From CBDTYW01 sp965364735 (GTDB lineage Bacteria; Actinomycetota; Nitriliruptoria; Nitriliruptorales; Nitriliruptoraceae): a stretch of DNA of 6,970 nt. The notes beneath the pieces are model-generated. The model saw nothing but the letters and a program-made list of their open reading frames with translations, did no database searches and had not been told where the DNA came from. Where the stretch lies: assembly GCA_965364735.1 (NCBI GenBank), contig CBDTYW010000205.1:1-6970 (forward strand), written 5' to 3'. Below, piece by piece: positions 1 to 6,970 of this stretch; positions within the stretch are counted from its first letter, which is position 1; every line of letters starts with the position of its first letter. Position numbers and translations under genes: made by a program.

Positions 1-166
1 CAAAGATCAGCACCCAGATCAGCATGTCCCGCATGCGCCGCCCGAGATTTCGCCCCCGCCAGAACAGCCCGCCCGCCACGAAGACGAGCAGCACCGTCAC
101 GAGCGTCATCAGGGCGACGACGAGGCTCGTCGAGCGGCGCGTGGACGTCAGCTGGCGTGGATGCAT
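1..166 (-). CDS. Unrecognised membrane protein, N-terminal fragment (runs off the window)
   Basis: Reading the minus strand from the ATG at 166-164, the frame stays open to position 1 and gives about 55 residues. They begin Met-His-Pro-Arg-Gln, followed by a short basic stretch, then a hydrophobic segment at about residues 15-34 (LVVALMTLVTVLLVFVAGG). An arginine-rich cytoplasmic-looking loop follows (RGRNLGRRMRD), and a second hydrophobic segment (MLIWVLIF) begins at the window edge. The pattern is that of the first two helices of an inner-membrane protein, with the basic residues before and between the helices. There is no strong Shine-Dalgarno before the ATG, so the exact start is uncertain and the frame is open further upstream. 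The gene is divergent from ettA, separated by about 160 nt. I do not recognise the family, and only the N-terminus is visible. The membrane prediction is read by eye. Confidence 0.5.
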   Translation of the reverse strand, partial: MHPRQLTSTRRSTSLVVALMTLVTVLLVFVAGGLFWRGRNLGRRMRDMLIWVLIF

Positions 167-201
167 GTGCTCAACCCGAGTTCGCAGATCCGAGGGCAGC
201 G

Positions 202-207
202 ATACTA
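202..207 (-). promoter_or_regulatory. Possible -10 box (TAGTAT) for the leftward membrane-protein gene
   Basis: On the minus strand the hexamer TAGTAT fits the TAnnnT pattern of a sigma-70-type -10 element. It is one of few A/T-rich spots in this GC-rich divergent gap. It lies 36 nt upstream of the proposed ATG at 166, which would leave a short leader. No convincing -35 hexamer is present 16-18 nt further upstream, so this is only a candidate. For ettA on the other strand, the only TAnnnT hexamer close to the start is TAGCCT at 292-297, which also lacks a -35 partner. Confidence 0.25.
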
Positions 208-329
208 GGACCCGTTCCTGTCCGCCACGCTCCGTCTGCCGTGTTTGCCTGATGCGCGCACGCCGCGGTCGGGGTCCTCGCCGACGGCCAGTAGCCTCCC
301 GGCAACCGTGTGCCGAGCAGGAAACACCA

Positions 330-2012
<1,683 letters not shown>

Positions 2013-2049
2013 GCGACAGCCACGTCATCATGTGACGCAACGGGCCGAT

Positions 2050-2066
2050 GCGCCGCTCGGCGGCGC
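2050..2066. terminator. GC-rich hairpin downstream of ettA
   Basis: GCGCCGC at 2050-2056 and GCGGCGC at 2060-2066 form a perfect 7-bp stem with a TCG loop, 38 nt after the ettA stop. A self-complementary CCCGCGCGGG at 2066-2075 could compete with it. No T-run follows, so it is not a textbook intrinsic terminator. It could be a U-tract-less terminator for ettA or a structure in the leader of the next gene. Short GC stems are frequent by chance in DNA of this composition. Confidence 0.25.
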
Positions 2067-2138
2067 CCGCGCGGGCCGCTGCGTGGGTACCGTGCGGTGT
2101 CCACGGGCTGGCGGAGCACCGTGGACTCGGAGTTGTGC

Positions 2139-3005
2139 GTGACGGTGTCCGGAGCGATCCTCGGCGGGCGGTGGGAGTCCCACCGGCTGGACGACGTCGA
2201 GTGGGCGCGCAGACACAAGACCGTCACGCTGGTGCTGATCGCCCACATCCCGGTGCTGTTCGCGATCGGTCTGGCCAGCGGGTTCGGCGTGGTGCACATG
2301 CTGCTCGAGATGCTGCCGCTCGCGGGCTTCAGCGTCGTCGCTGCCCGTGGCTCGCTGTCCTGGCGTTTGCGCTCGCTGGCGACGACGATTGGCCTGCTGA
2401 CCTCCTCGGCGATGTTGGTCCACCTGACAGGGGGGCTGACCGAGTCGCACTTCCACTTCTTCGTGATCGTCGCGTTCCTCGCGGTCTACCGCGACATGTC
2501 GACCTCGGCGATCGCGCTCGTGTACGTGCTGGCCCACCACCTGACGGTCGGTGTGATCGCCCCCGAGTGGGTCTTCGCGACCGAGTCAGCTCGCGCACGG
2601 CCGTGGCTCTGGGCGCTCATCCACGGGGGCTACGTCCTCGCCCTCGGGGGCGCCATGGCCTATCACCACGTGCGCAACGAGGACGTCCACGTCCGGGCCG
2701 CGGCGCTGGCGGTCAAGGTGCAGTTCCAGGAGGAGCGGCACCGGAGCGCCCTGGAGATCAACGACAACATCGTGCAAGGCCTCGCGGTCGCGAAGTACGC
2801 TCTCGAGGTCGGAGACCAAGACCTCTCGGAGCGCGCCATCCTGCAGACCCTCGAGCATGCTCGTGGACTCATCAGCGACCTGCTGGGCAGCCACAAGCTG
2901 GGCGACGCGGTGAGCGGATCGTTGGTCCGGGAACACCCGGCACTCGTCATCACCCCGACGTCGCCTCCCGCGTCGTCGGCTGACCAGCACATGGATGTGG
3001 CCTGA
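2139..3005 (+). CDS. Six-helix membrane sensor with degenerate HisKA_3-like helix and no ATPase domain
   Basis: With the GTG start at 2139 (GGAG at 2129-2132, 6 nt upstream) the protein has 288 residues. GTG 2121 and 2097 are in-frame alternatives that add 6 or 14 unconserved-looking residues. About six hydrophobic helices span residues 28-176. They carry HFHFF (104-108), YRD (117-119), HH (133-134) and WALIHGGYV (158-166), a pattern I recall from membrane domains of actinobacterial GGDEF, chemoreceptor-like and kinase proteins. After the membrane, residues 189-250 form a helical region. There ERHRSALEINDNIVQGL lines up with the HisKA_3 H-box ERxRIARELHDxxxQxL, but the phospho-accepting His is Asn208. 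Asp209 and Gln213 of DxxxQ remain. About 38 low-complexity residues follow, with no N-box or other ATP-binding motif. It cannot be a normal autokinase. Its stop overlaps the start of the next gene, a receiver, so it probably docks or dephosphorylates that protein (inference). Confidence 0.8.
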   Translation: MTVSGAILGGRWESHRLDDVEWARRHKTVTLVLIAHIPVLFAIGLASGFGVVHMLLEMLPLAGFSVVAARGSLSWRLRSLATTIGLLTSSAMLVHLTGGLTESHFHFFVIVAFLAVYRDMSTSAIALVYVLAHHLTVGVIAPEWVFATESARARPWLWALIHGGYVLALGGAMAYHHVRNEDVHVRAAALAVKVQFQEERHRSALEINDNIVQGLAVAKYALEVGDQDLSERAILQTLEHARGLISDLLGSHKLGDAVSGSLVREHPALVITPTSPPASSADQHMDVA

Positions 3006-3388
3006 TGGGCATTCGCGTCGCCATCGTCGACGACACCGCAGACCTCCGGCTCCTGCTCCGGATCCACCTCGAGCGCGACGGGCGTTTCGAGGTGGTCGGT
3101 GAAGCCGAAGACGGGCAGGAGGGGATCGACATCATCAACGCGACGACGCCTGACGCCGTCGTGCTGGACCTCGCCATGCCCCGGATGGACGGGCTCACGG
3201 CGCTGCCGCTCATCCGTGAAGCACACCCGGACGTCGTCATCGTCGTGCTCTCCGGGTTCGCCGCCGGGCAGCTGCAGCGACGCGTCGTCGACGCGGGCGC
3301 CGACGGCTACGTGGCCAAGGGGACCGGCTTCGCGGAGCTCGCGAACGAGCTGGCGCGCCTGCACGGGCAGCGGGCCCAGGTCGGCTGA
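3005..3388 (+). CDS. Receiver-only (CheY-like) response regulator
   Basis: The 127 residues make up one REC domain and nothing else. The acidic pair Asp9-Asp10, phospho-acceptor Asp55 (in VVLDLAMP), switch Ser83 (in VLSG), Tyr102 and conserved Lys105 (in GYVAK) are all in place, so it should bind Mg2+ and be phosphorylated. There is no DNA-binding or enzymatic output domain, and the C-terminus stops soon after the last helix of the fold. The ATG at 3005-3007 shares its A with the TGA of the membrane sensor gene (TGATG), which implies translational coupling and a functional partnership. Because that sensor lacks a kinase phospho-acceptor and an ATPase domain, the phosphate must come from another kinase or a small donor, if the protein is phosphorylated at all. 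Its output is probably protein-protein contact. The target is not visible here. Confidence 0.93.
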   Translation: MGIRVAIVDDTADLRLLLRIHLERDGRFEVVGEAEDGQEGIDIINATTPDAVVLDLAMPRMDGLTALPLIREAHPDVVIVVLSGFAAGQLQRRVVDAGADGYVAKGTGFAELANELARLHGQRAQVG

Positions 3389-3412
3389 CGTCCTTGGGCA
3401 GCCTCAGCCGAC
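3380..3412. terminator. Inverted repeat spanning both convergent stop codons
   Basis: GTCGGCTGA (3380-3388) and TCAGCCGAC (3404-3412) form a perfect 9-bp inverted repeat around a 15-nt loop. The left arm is the last two codons and stop of the response regulator. The right arm, read on the minus strand, is the last two codons and stop of the patatin gene, so both proteins end in Val-Gly. In RNA from either strand this can fold into the same stem, which would suit a shared bidirectional terminator. No T-tract follows on either side. Confidence 0.5.
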
Positions 3413-4390
3413 CGCCGCGTCCGGCTCACCGACACGCCAGCGCGCCATCCACGCCTCGAAGTCGTAGGTGCGCAGGAACTCGGTCATGGCCTCGTCGCCG
3501 GCATGGAGCAGCTGGTCGCTGATGGACCGAAGGTTGCGGACGTCCATCGTCCGCACCGACAGGCCGTCGATGACGACCGTCCGCTCGGCGTCCGGCGGCA
3601 AGGCGTGCTCGAGCGGGTCGGCGGTCTCGAGCAGCGTCTCGAACACCGCGCGCACCATCGCGAGCGGCGAGCTCAGATCTGCGGGCTCGTCCTCCTCGGT
3701 GGCCTGGAGCCGGACGCCGAAGGACGGCCAGCGAGGACGTTGTCCGTGCGGCGCGTCGAAGATCCGCACCGGGATCCCGCCGCCCATGCCCCCGTCGATG
3801 AGCATGCCGTCGGCCAGCTTGGTCGAGGAGCGGATGGGCACTGGCCGATAGACGAGCGGGACGGACATCGAGGCCCGGACGGCCTCGGCGACGGACTGCT
3901 GGTCGGGATCCAGCCCGTACAGGTGATAGTCCCAGGGCAGCCGCACCACACGGCGGTTGGAGATGTCGAGGCAGCGCACGACGAGTCGCCATCGGCGGTC
4001 TGGTCCCGCATCGGGGCCGCCCGCTTCTTCGGGCAGCCGCAGGTCCGCGAACGTCCGGATGCCGTGCTCCTCGAGCACCGTCTCGAGCCACGACATCGGC
4101 TCGGGGCCGTCGAGCCCGAATCGCTCGAGGATCGACGCCATGAGCGGCATGGCCCGCGCGCCCGACATCAGATCCGCGAAGGCGAAGGACCGCGCGTCCA
4201 GATCATCGAGAAGCGACTGCATGCGGGCGGCGGGGACGCCGGCGACCGCCAAGGCGCCGGCGATCGCGCCAGCAGACGCGCCGGCAACGCGCTGGATGGT
4301 GTAGTCGGCGCGCTCCAGCGCCCCGATCGCGCCGACGTGCGCCACGCCGCGCACGCCACCGCCGCCGAGGACCAGATCACAGTTGGGCAC
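3404..4390 (-). CDS. Patatin-like phospholipase family protein
   Basis: This is a serine lipid acyl hydrolase of the patatin family, which uses a Ser-Asp dyad. The 328-residue protein has the glycine-rich oxyanion loop GGGGVRG (9-15), the nucleophile elbow GASAG with Ser39 (37-41), the RASMSVP segment (172-178) and the catalytic Asp199 in the DGG motif (199-201), all in the usual order and spacing. There is no signal peptide or membrane helix, so it probably works in the cytoplasm or at the inner face of the membrane. The substrate (phospholipid, lysophospholipid or other acyl ester) cannot be read from sequence. The start is the GTG at 4390, 3 nt after the uppP stop. No clear Shine-Dalgarno precedes it, so translation is probably coupled to uppP. 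Its end converges on the response regulator. The family call is firm; the biological role is open. Confidence 0.93.
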   Translation of the reverse strand: MPNCDLVLGGGGVRGVAHVGAIGALERADYTIQRVAGASAGAIAGALAVAGVPAARMQSLLDDLDARSFAFADLMSGARAMPLMASILERFGLDGPEPMSWLETVLEEHGIRTFADLRLPEEAGGPDAGPDRRWRLVVRCLDISNRRVVRLPWDYHLYGLDPDQQSVAEAVRASMSVPLVYRPVPIRSSTKLADGMLIDGGMGGGIPVRIFDAPHGQRPRWPSFGVRLQATEEDEPADLSSPLAMVRAVFETLLETADPLEHALPPDAERTVVIDGLSVRTMDVRNLRSISDQLLHAGDEAMTEFLRTYDFEAWMARWRVGEPDAAVG

Positions 4391-4393
4391 GCG

Positions 4394-5284
4394 TCAGCCG
4401 ATGGTTGACGGCGGGCCGATCCAGATCGAACCGATCAGGACGGCAGCACCGTAGAGGAAGACGTAGTTCGCGAACCCGCGGAGGTCCTCGGTCGAGATGA
4501 GCCTGAGCAGGTAGCGGATCGCCCAGTAGCCGGAGACGGCGGCAACGGTCATGCCGATCGCGACCTCGGACGAGGTGAACTGGTTGCTGGCCTCGCTGAG
4601 GTCACCGATCTTGAAGATCGTGGCTCCGACGATGACCGGGATCGACATGAGGAACGAGAAGCGTGCAGCCCCTTGGCGGGACATGCCGCGGATCATGCCG
4701 GCCGAGATGGTCGATCCGGCGCGTGAGATGCCCGGGAAGATGGCGAGCGCCTGCGCCACGCCCATCGCGAGGGCGTCCTTGAGGTCGACGGTGTCCTCTG
4801 CACGTCCGAGGTCCGCGCGCAGCTGAGCAGGCTCCGCGTCTGCACCGAACTTCTCGATCGCCCGGTCCTTGCGTGTCTTCTCGGCGAACAGCAACGTGCC
4901 GCCCGTCACGAACAGCAACGCCGCTGCCTGACGCGGGTCCGCGAGCCGCTCCTCGATCGTCGCGTCGAGGAAGAACCCGAACAACCCCGCGGGAATCGAT
5001 GCCACGCCGAGCAGCAGGACCGTCTGGCGGGCGCGACGGGTCTCCGCCGCGTCCTCGCTGCCGACCCCGAAGATCCGGGTCGCGAGGTACCAGAGGTCGC
5101 CGGCGAAGTAGGCGATCACGGCCAGCAGCGTCCCGGCGTGCAACGCCACGGTGAATGCGATGCTCGGCTGCTGCATGGTGAGCAGGTAGGGGATCGTGTT
5201 CAGGTGACCGGACGAGCTGACCGGGAGGAACTCCGTGAGCCCCTGGACCAAGCCGAGCACGATCGCTTCCATCATCTGGCTCAT
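4394..5284 (-). CDS. uppP: Undecaprenyl-diphosphatase UppP (BacA)
   Basis: UppP is an integral membrane enzyme that removes a phosphate from undecaprenyl pyrophosphate and so recycles the lipid carrier for peptidoglycan and other envelope polymers. Overproduction gives bacitracin resistance in known cases. The 296-residue protein carries the (E/Q)xxxE motif as Q14-GLT-E18, then FLPVSSSGHL (19-28) with His27, and the PGxSRxxxT motif as PGISRAGST (184-192) with Arg188. Several hydrophobic helices surround these. The hydrophilic loop at about 135-170 seems longer than in E. coli UppP. The ATG at 5284 is chosen because homology begins at MMEAIVLGLVQGLTEF. AGAGG lies 11 nt upstream, which is rather far, and ATG 5275 is an alternative. 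The frame is open to 5380, but that extension would run over the start region of the divergent SDR gene. The patatin gene follows after 3 nt. Confidence 0.96.
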   Translation of the reverse strand: MSQMMEAIVLGLVQGLTEFLPVSSSGHLNTIPYLLTMQQPSIAFTVALHAGTLLAVIAYFAGDLWYLATRIFGVGSEDAAETRRARQTVLLLGVASIPAGLFGFFLDATIEERLADPRQAAALLFVTGGTLLFAEKTRKDRAIEKFGADAEPAQLRADLGRAEDTVDLKDALAMGVAQALAIFPGISRAGSTISAGMIRGMSRQGAARFSFLMSIPVIVGATIFKIGDLSEASNQFTSSEVAIGMTVAAVSGYWAIRYLLRLISTEDLRGFANYVFLYGAAVLIGSIWIGPPSTIG

Positions 5285-5324
5285 GGCGACAGACGCCTCT
5301 CGAAGGCTGGTGGCAGGGAGCCGA

Positions 5325-5330
5325 AGCGTA
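5325..5330 (-). promoter_or_regulatory. Possible -10 box (TACGCT) for the uppP-patatin operon
   Basis: In the 98-nt divergent gap between uppP and the SDR gene, the minus strand has TACGCT, a TAnnnT match 41 nt upstream of the uppP ATG. The region where a -35 would lie holds only weak resemblance (around TGGTTC), so support is limited to position and the -10 pattern. I see no equally placed hexamer for the SDR gene on the plus strand. Confidence 0.2.
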
Positions 5331-5382
5331 CGGCAGCATGTCGGCCTCGAACCATGTGACCGACCCCGACCGGAGCTCACGC

Positions 5383-6970
5383 ATGCAGGTCCTCGTCACC
5401 GGCGCCACCGGCTACATCGGCGGACGTCTCGTCCCGGAGCTCCTCGCTCACGGCCACGACGTCCGCTGTCTCGTCCGATCACCGCAGAAGCTCGCCCGGC
5501 TGCCCTGGTACGACCAGATCGAGATCATCGCGGGCTCGATCGAGGACGCGAGCGTCGTCGACGAGGCCATGGACGGCGTCGACGCCGCGTACTACCTCGT
5601 CCACTCGATGGACGGCGACGGTGACTTCGAGGCCCGGGATCGTCGGATGGCCGCCGGCTTCCGCGACGGAGCGGACCGAGCCGGGGTCGGGCAGATCGTC
5701 TACCTCGGCGGGCTCGGTCGCGCCGATCAGGAGCTCTCCAAGCACCTCAGCTCACGTCACGAGGTCGGCGCGGTGCTGGCGGACGGACCGGTGCCCGTCA
5801 CCGAGCTGCGCGCAGCCATCATCATCGGGTCCGGCAGCGCATCCTTCGAGATGCTCCGCAACCTCGTCGATGTCCTCCCGGTGATGATCACCCCCAAGTG
5901 GGTCCGGACGCGCTGCCAGCCGATCGCGATCCGCGACGTCCTGTACTACCTCTGCGGCGTGATCGAGGTCGAGGAGGCGCGCGGGCGGATCCTGGAGATC
6001 GGCGGGCCCGACGTGATGACGTACCGCGAGCTGATGCGCACCTACGCGGAGGTCGCCGGGCTGCGCCCGCGCCTCATGATCCCGGTCCCCGTGCTCACCC
6101 CGCAGCTGTCGTCGCACTGGGTCGGCGTCGTCACCCCGATCCCGACGGGTCTCGCCAAGCCCTTGATCGCGAGCCTGACCAACGAGGTCGTCGTCCACGA
6201 CCCGGTGATCGACGAGCTGTTGCCGCGGGAGTGCCTGTCGTTCCGGCAGTCGGTCCGCCTCGCTCTGGAGCGGGTCAAGGACCTCGAGGTGGCGACGACC
6301 TGGGCGAGCGCTGAGCTCGCGCCCGACAAGCACGCGCACCCGCAGGGGCAGGACCCCGAATGGTCCGGCGGGACCGTCCTCCAGGACGTTCGGACCGTGG
6401 AGGTGCAGGCTCCCGCGGCGAGCATGCACGCGGTGGTGACCGGCATCGGTGGCGACCGTGGCTACTACTCGGCCGACCTGCTCTGGACGGTCCGCGGGAT
6501 CATCGACAACCTCGTCGGCGGCGTCGGGCTGCGCCGCGGGCGACGCCACCCGGACGACCTCGCCGTGGGTGAGCCGCTCGACTGGTGGCGCGTCGACGCC
6601 CTCGAACCGGGGCGGCTTCTCCGCCTCCGCGCGGAGATGAAGGTGCCCGGCGACGCGTTCCTCGAGTTCGAGACGGAGCCCGTGTCGGACACCACCTCCC
6701 GCCTCGTCCAGCGGGCCCGCTTTCTGCCGCGCGGGCTCTGGGGGCGCATCTACTGGTATGTCCTCGTCCCCGTCCACTCTGTCATCTTCCCCCGGATGGC
6801 TCGTCGCCTGGCCGCTGCCGCCGAATCGAGGTCAGTCCCAGGGAAGGTGAACGAGCAGCACACCGTCGTGTCCGAGGGCGGCGCTGAGCCCGACAGCCTC
6901 GTGGCGCCGCATCTCGAGCCAGATCGAGGTCGCGTCGACGCCGAGCACCCGCGCGCTGACGGCCAGCAAC
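5383..6970 (+). CDS. NAD(P)-binding SDR-like protein with C-terminal DUF2867-type domain (no stop in window)
   Basis: The ATG at 5383 has GGAG 7 nt upstream (5372-5375) and opens directly into a Rossmann fold: MQVLVTGATGYIGG, with the GxxGxxG loop at 7-13. The nucleotide-binding part runs to about residue 300 and has the family landmarks YYLVHSM (70-76), IVYLGGLG (105-112), VTELRAAIIIGSGSASFEML (139-158) and RTRCQPIAIRDV (175-186). The region where classical SDRs have Tyr-x-x-x-Lys reads HLSSRHEVG instead, so this is an atypical, NmrA-like member whose reaction is unknown. Residues of about 320-475, with WTVRGIIDNLVGGVGLRRGRRHP and RARFLPRGLWGRIYWYVLVPVH written here as landmarks at 368-390 and 445-466, match the DUF2867-type tail. 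Family resemblance ends near residue 482 (position 6828). The frame then stays open to the window end, 529 codons in all. Confidence 0.9.
   Translation, partial: MQVLVTGATGYIGGRLVPELLAHGHDVRCLVRSPQKLARLPWYDQIEIIAGSIEDASVVDEAMDGVDAAYYLVHSMDGDGDFEARDRRMAAGFRDGADRAGVGQIVYLGGLGRADQELSKHLSSRHEVGAVLADGPVPVTELRAAIIIGSGSASFEMLRNLVDVLPVMITPKWVRTRCQPIAIRDVLYYLCGVIEVEEARGRILEIGGPDVMTYRELMRTYAEVAGLRPRLMIPVPVLTPQLSSHWVGVVTPIPTGLAKPLIASLTNEVVVHDPVIDELLPRECLSFRQSVRLALERVKDLEVATTWASAELAPDKHAHPQGQDPEWSGGTVLQDVRTVEVQAPAASMHAVVTGIGGDRGYYSADLLWTVRGIIDNLVGGVGLRRGRRHPDDLAVGEPLDWWRVDALEPGRLLRLRAEMKVPGDAFLEFETEPVSDTTSRLVQRARFLPRGLWGRIYWYVLVPVHSVIFPRMARRLAAAAESRSVPGKVNEQHTVVSEGGAEPDSLVAPHLEPDRGRVDAEHPRADGQQ
6832..6970 (-). 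CDS. Unrecognised ORF, C-terminal fragment (enters from the right edge)
   Basis: On the minus strand a frame is open from the right edge to a TGA at 6834-6832, giving about 45 residues that end in VLLVHLPWD. Codon third positions are almost all G or C, and the composition looks like a folded protein (alternating hydrophobic segments, for example LAVSARVLGVD and TSIWLEM), unlike the plus-strand overrun of the SDR gene opposite it. The stop falls just after the point where the SDR family resemblance ends, as expected for the neighbouring convergent gene. I do not recognise the family. The alternative is that this is a shadow of a longer SDR C-terminus. The fragment is too short to decide by eye. 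Confidence 0.45.
   Translation of the reverse strand, partial: LLAVSARVLGVDATSIWLEMRRHEAVGLSAALGHDGVLLVHLPWD

Noticed and set aside
24..329. In-frame N-terminal extension of ettA
   Set aside because: The residues are Arg/Ser-rich with no EttA similarity. The region is the intergenic gap and the start of the divergent membrane gene, and a good start with a Shine-Dalgarno lies at 330.
2048..2983. 311-residue plus-strand frame overlapping the sensor gene
   Set aside because: Arg/Gly/Pro-rich shadow without hydrophobic helices. The overlapping frame encodes the recognisable membrane sensor with a coupled downstream gene.
3503..4408. 301-residue plus-strand frame opposite the patatin gene
   Set aside because: It is the antisense of a gene with an intact patatin oxyanion loop, GASAG elbow and DGG motif. 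Its own composition is His/Arg/Asp-rich and motif-free.
5285..5380. 32-residue N-terminal extension of UppP
   Set aside because: The residues are unlike UppP, and the extension would cover the divergent promoter gap and the Shine-Dalgarno of the SDR gene. The ATG at 5284 matches the family start.
5752..6777. 341-residue open frame on the minus strand opposite the SDR gene
   Set aside because: It is a shadow: biased Arg/Asp/Val/Pro composition, no motifs, fully opposite a well-recognised protein with conserved family landmarks.

Overview
The window comes from a high-GC bacterium, most likely an actinobacterium. Codon third positions are overwhelmingly G or C, GTG starts are common, and the gene families (EttA, UppP, an SDR with a DUF2867-type tail, and a sensor/receiver pair built around an HisKA_3-like helix) fit Actinomycetota. 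The genus cannot be fixed from the sequence alone. There is no sign of an insertion sequence, CRISPR array, tRNA or rRNA, so this looks like ordinary chromosome with one unusual signalling pair.

Layout: (1) 1-166, minus strand, the 5' end of an unrecognised membrane protein that leaves the window. (2) 330-2012, plus, the translation factor EttA (ABC-F family). (3) 2139-3005 and 3005-3388, plus, a six-helix membrane protein ending in a degenerate histidine-kinase dimerisation helix, overlapping by 1 nt a receiver-only response regulator. (4) 4390-3404, minus, a patatin-like lipid hydrolase, and upstream of it on the same strand 5284-4394, undecaprenyl-diphosphatase (UppP). The two are 3 nt apart and probably form an operon. 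It converges on the response regulator, and the two stop codons sit in one perfect inverted repeat. (5) 5383 to the window end, plus, an NAD(P)-binding SDR-like protein with a C-terminal DUF2867-type domain, divergent from uppP. Its frame has no stop inside the window. (6) 6970-6832, minus, the 3' end of an unrecognised ORF opposite the overrun of the SDR gene.

The most interesting system is the sensor/receiver pair. The protein aligns residue for residue with the HisKA_3 H-box, but the phospho-accepting histidine is an asparagine and there is no ATP-binding domain. The Asp and Gln of the DxxxQ phosphatase motif are kept. This suggests a membrane-bound phosphatase or docking partner for the receiver rather than a kinase. 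That is inference, not demonstrated.

The uppP-patatin pair belongs to cell-envelope lipid metabolism (lipid-carrier recycling and lipid acyl hydrolysis). EttA is a housekeeping ribosome factor with no visible functional link to its neighbours.
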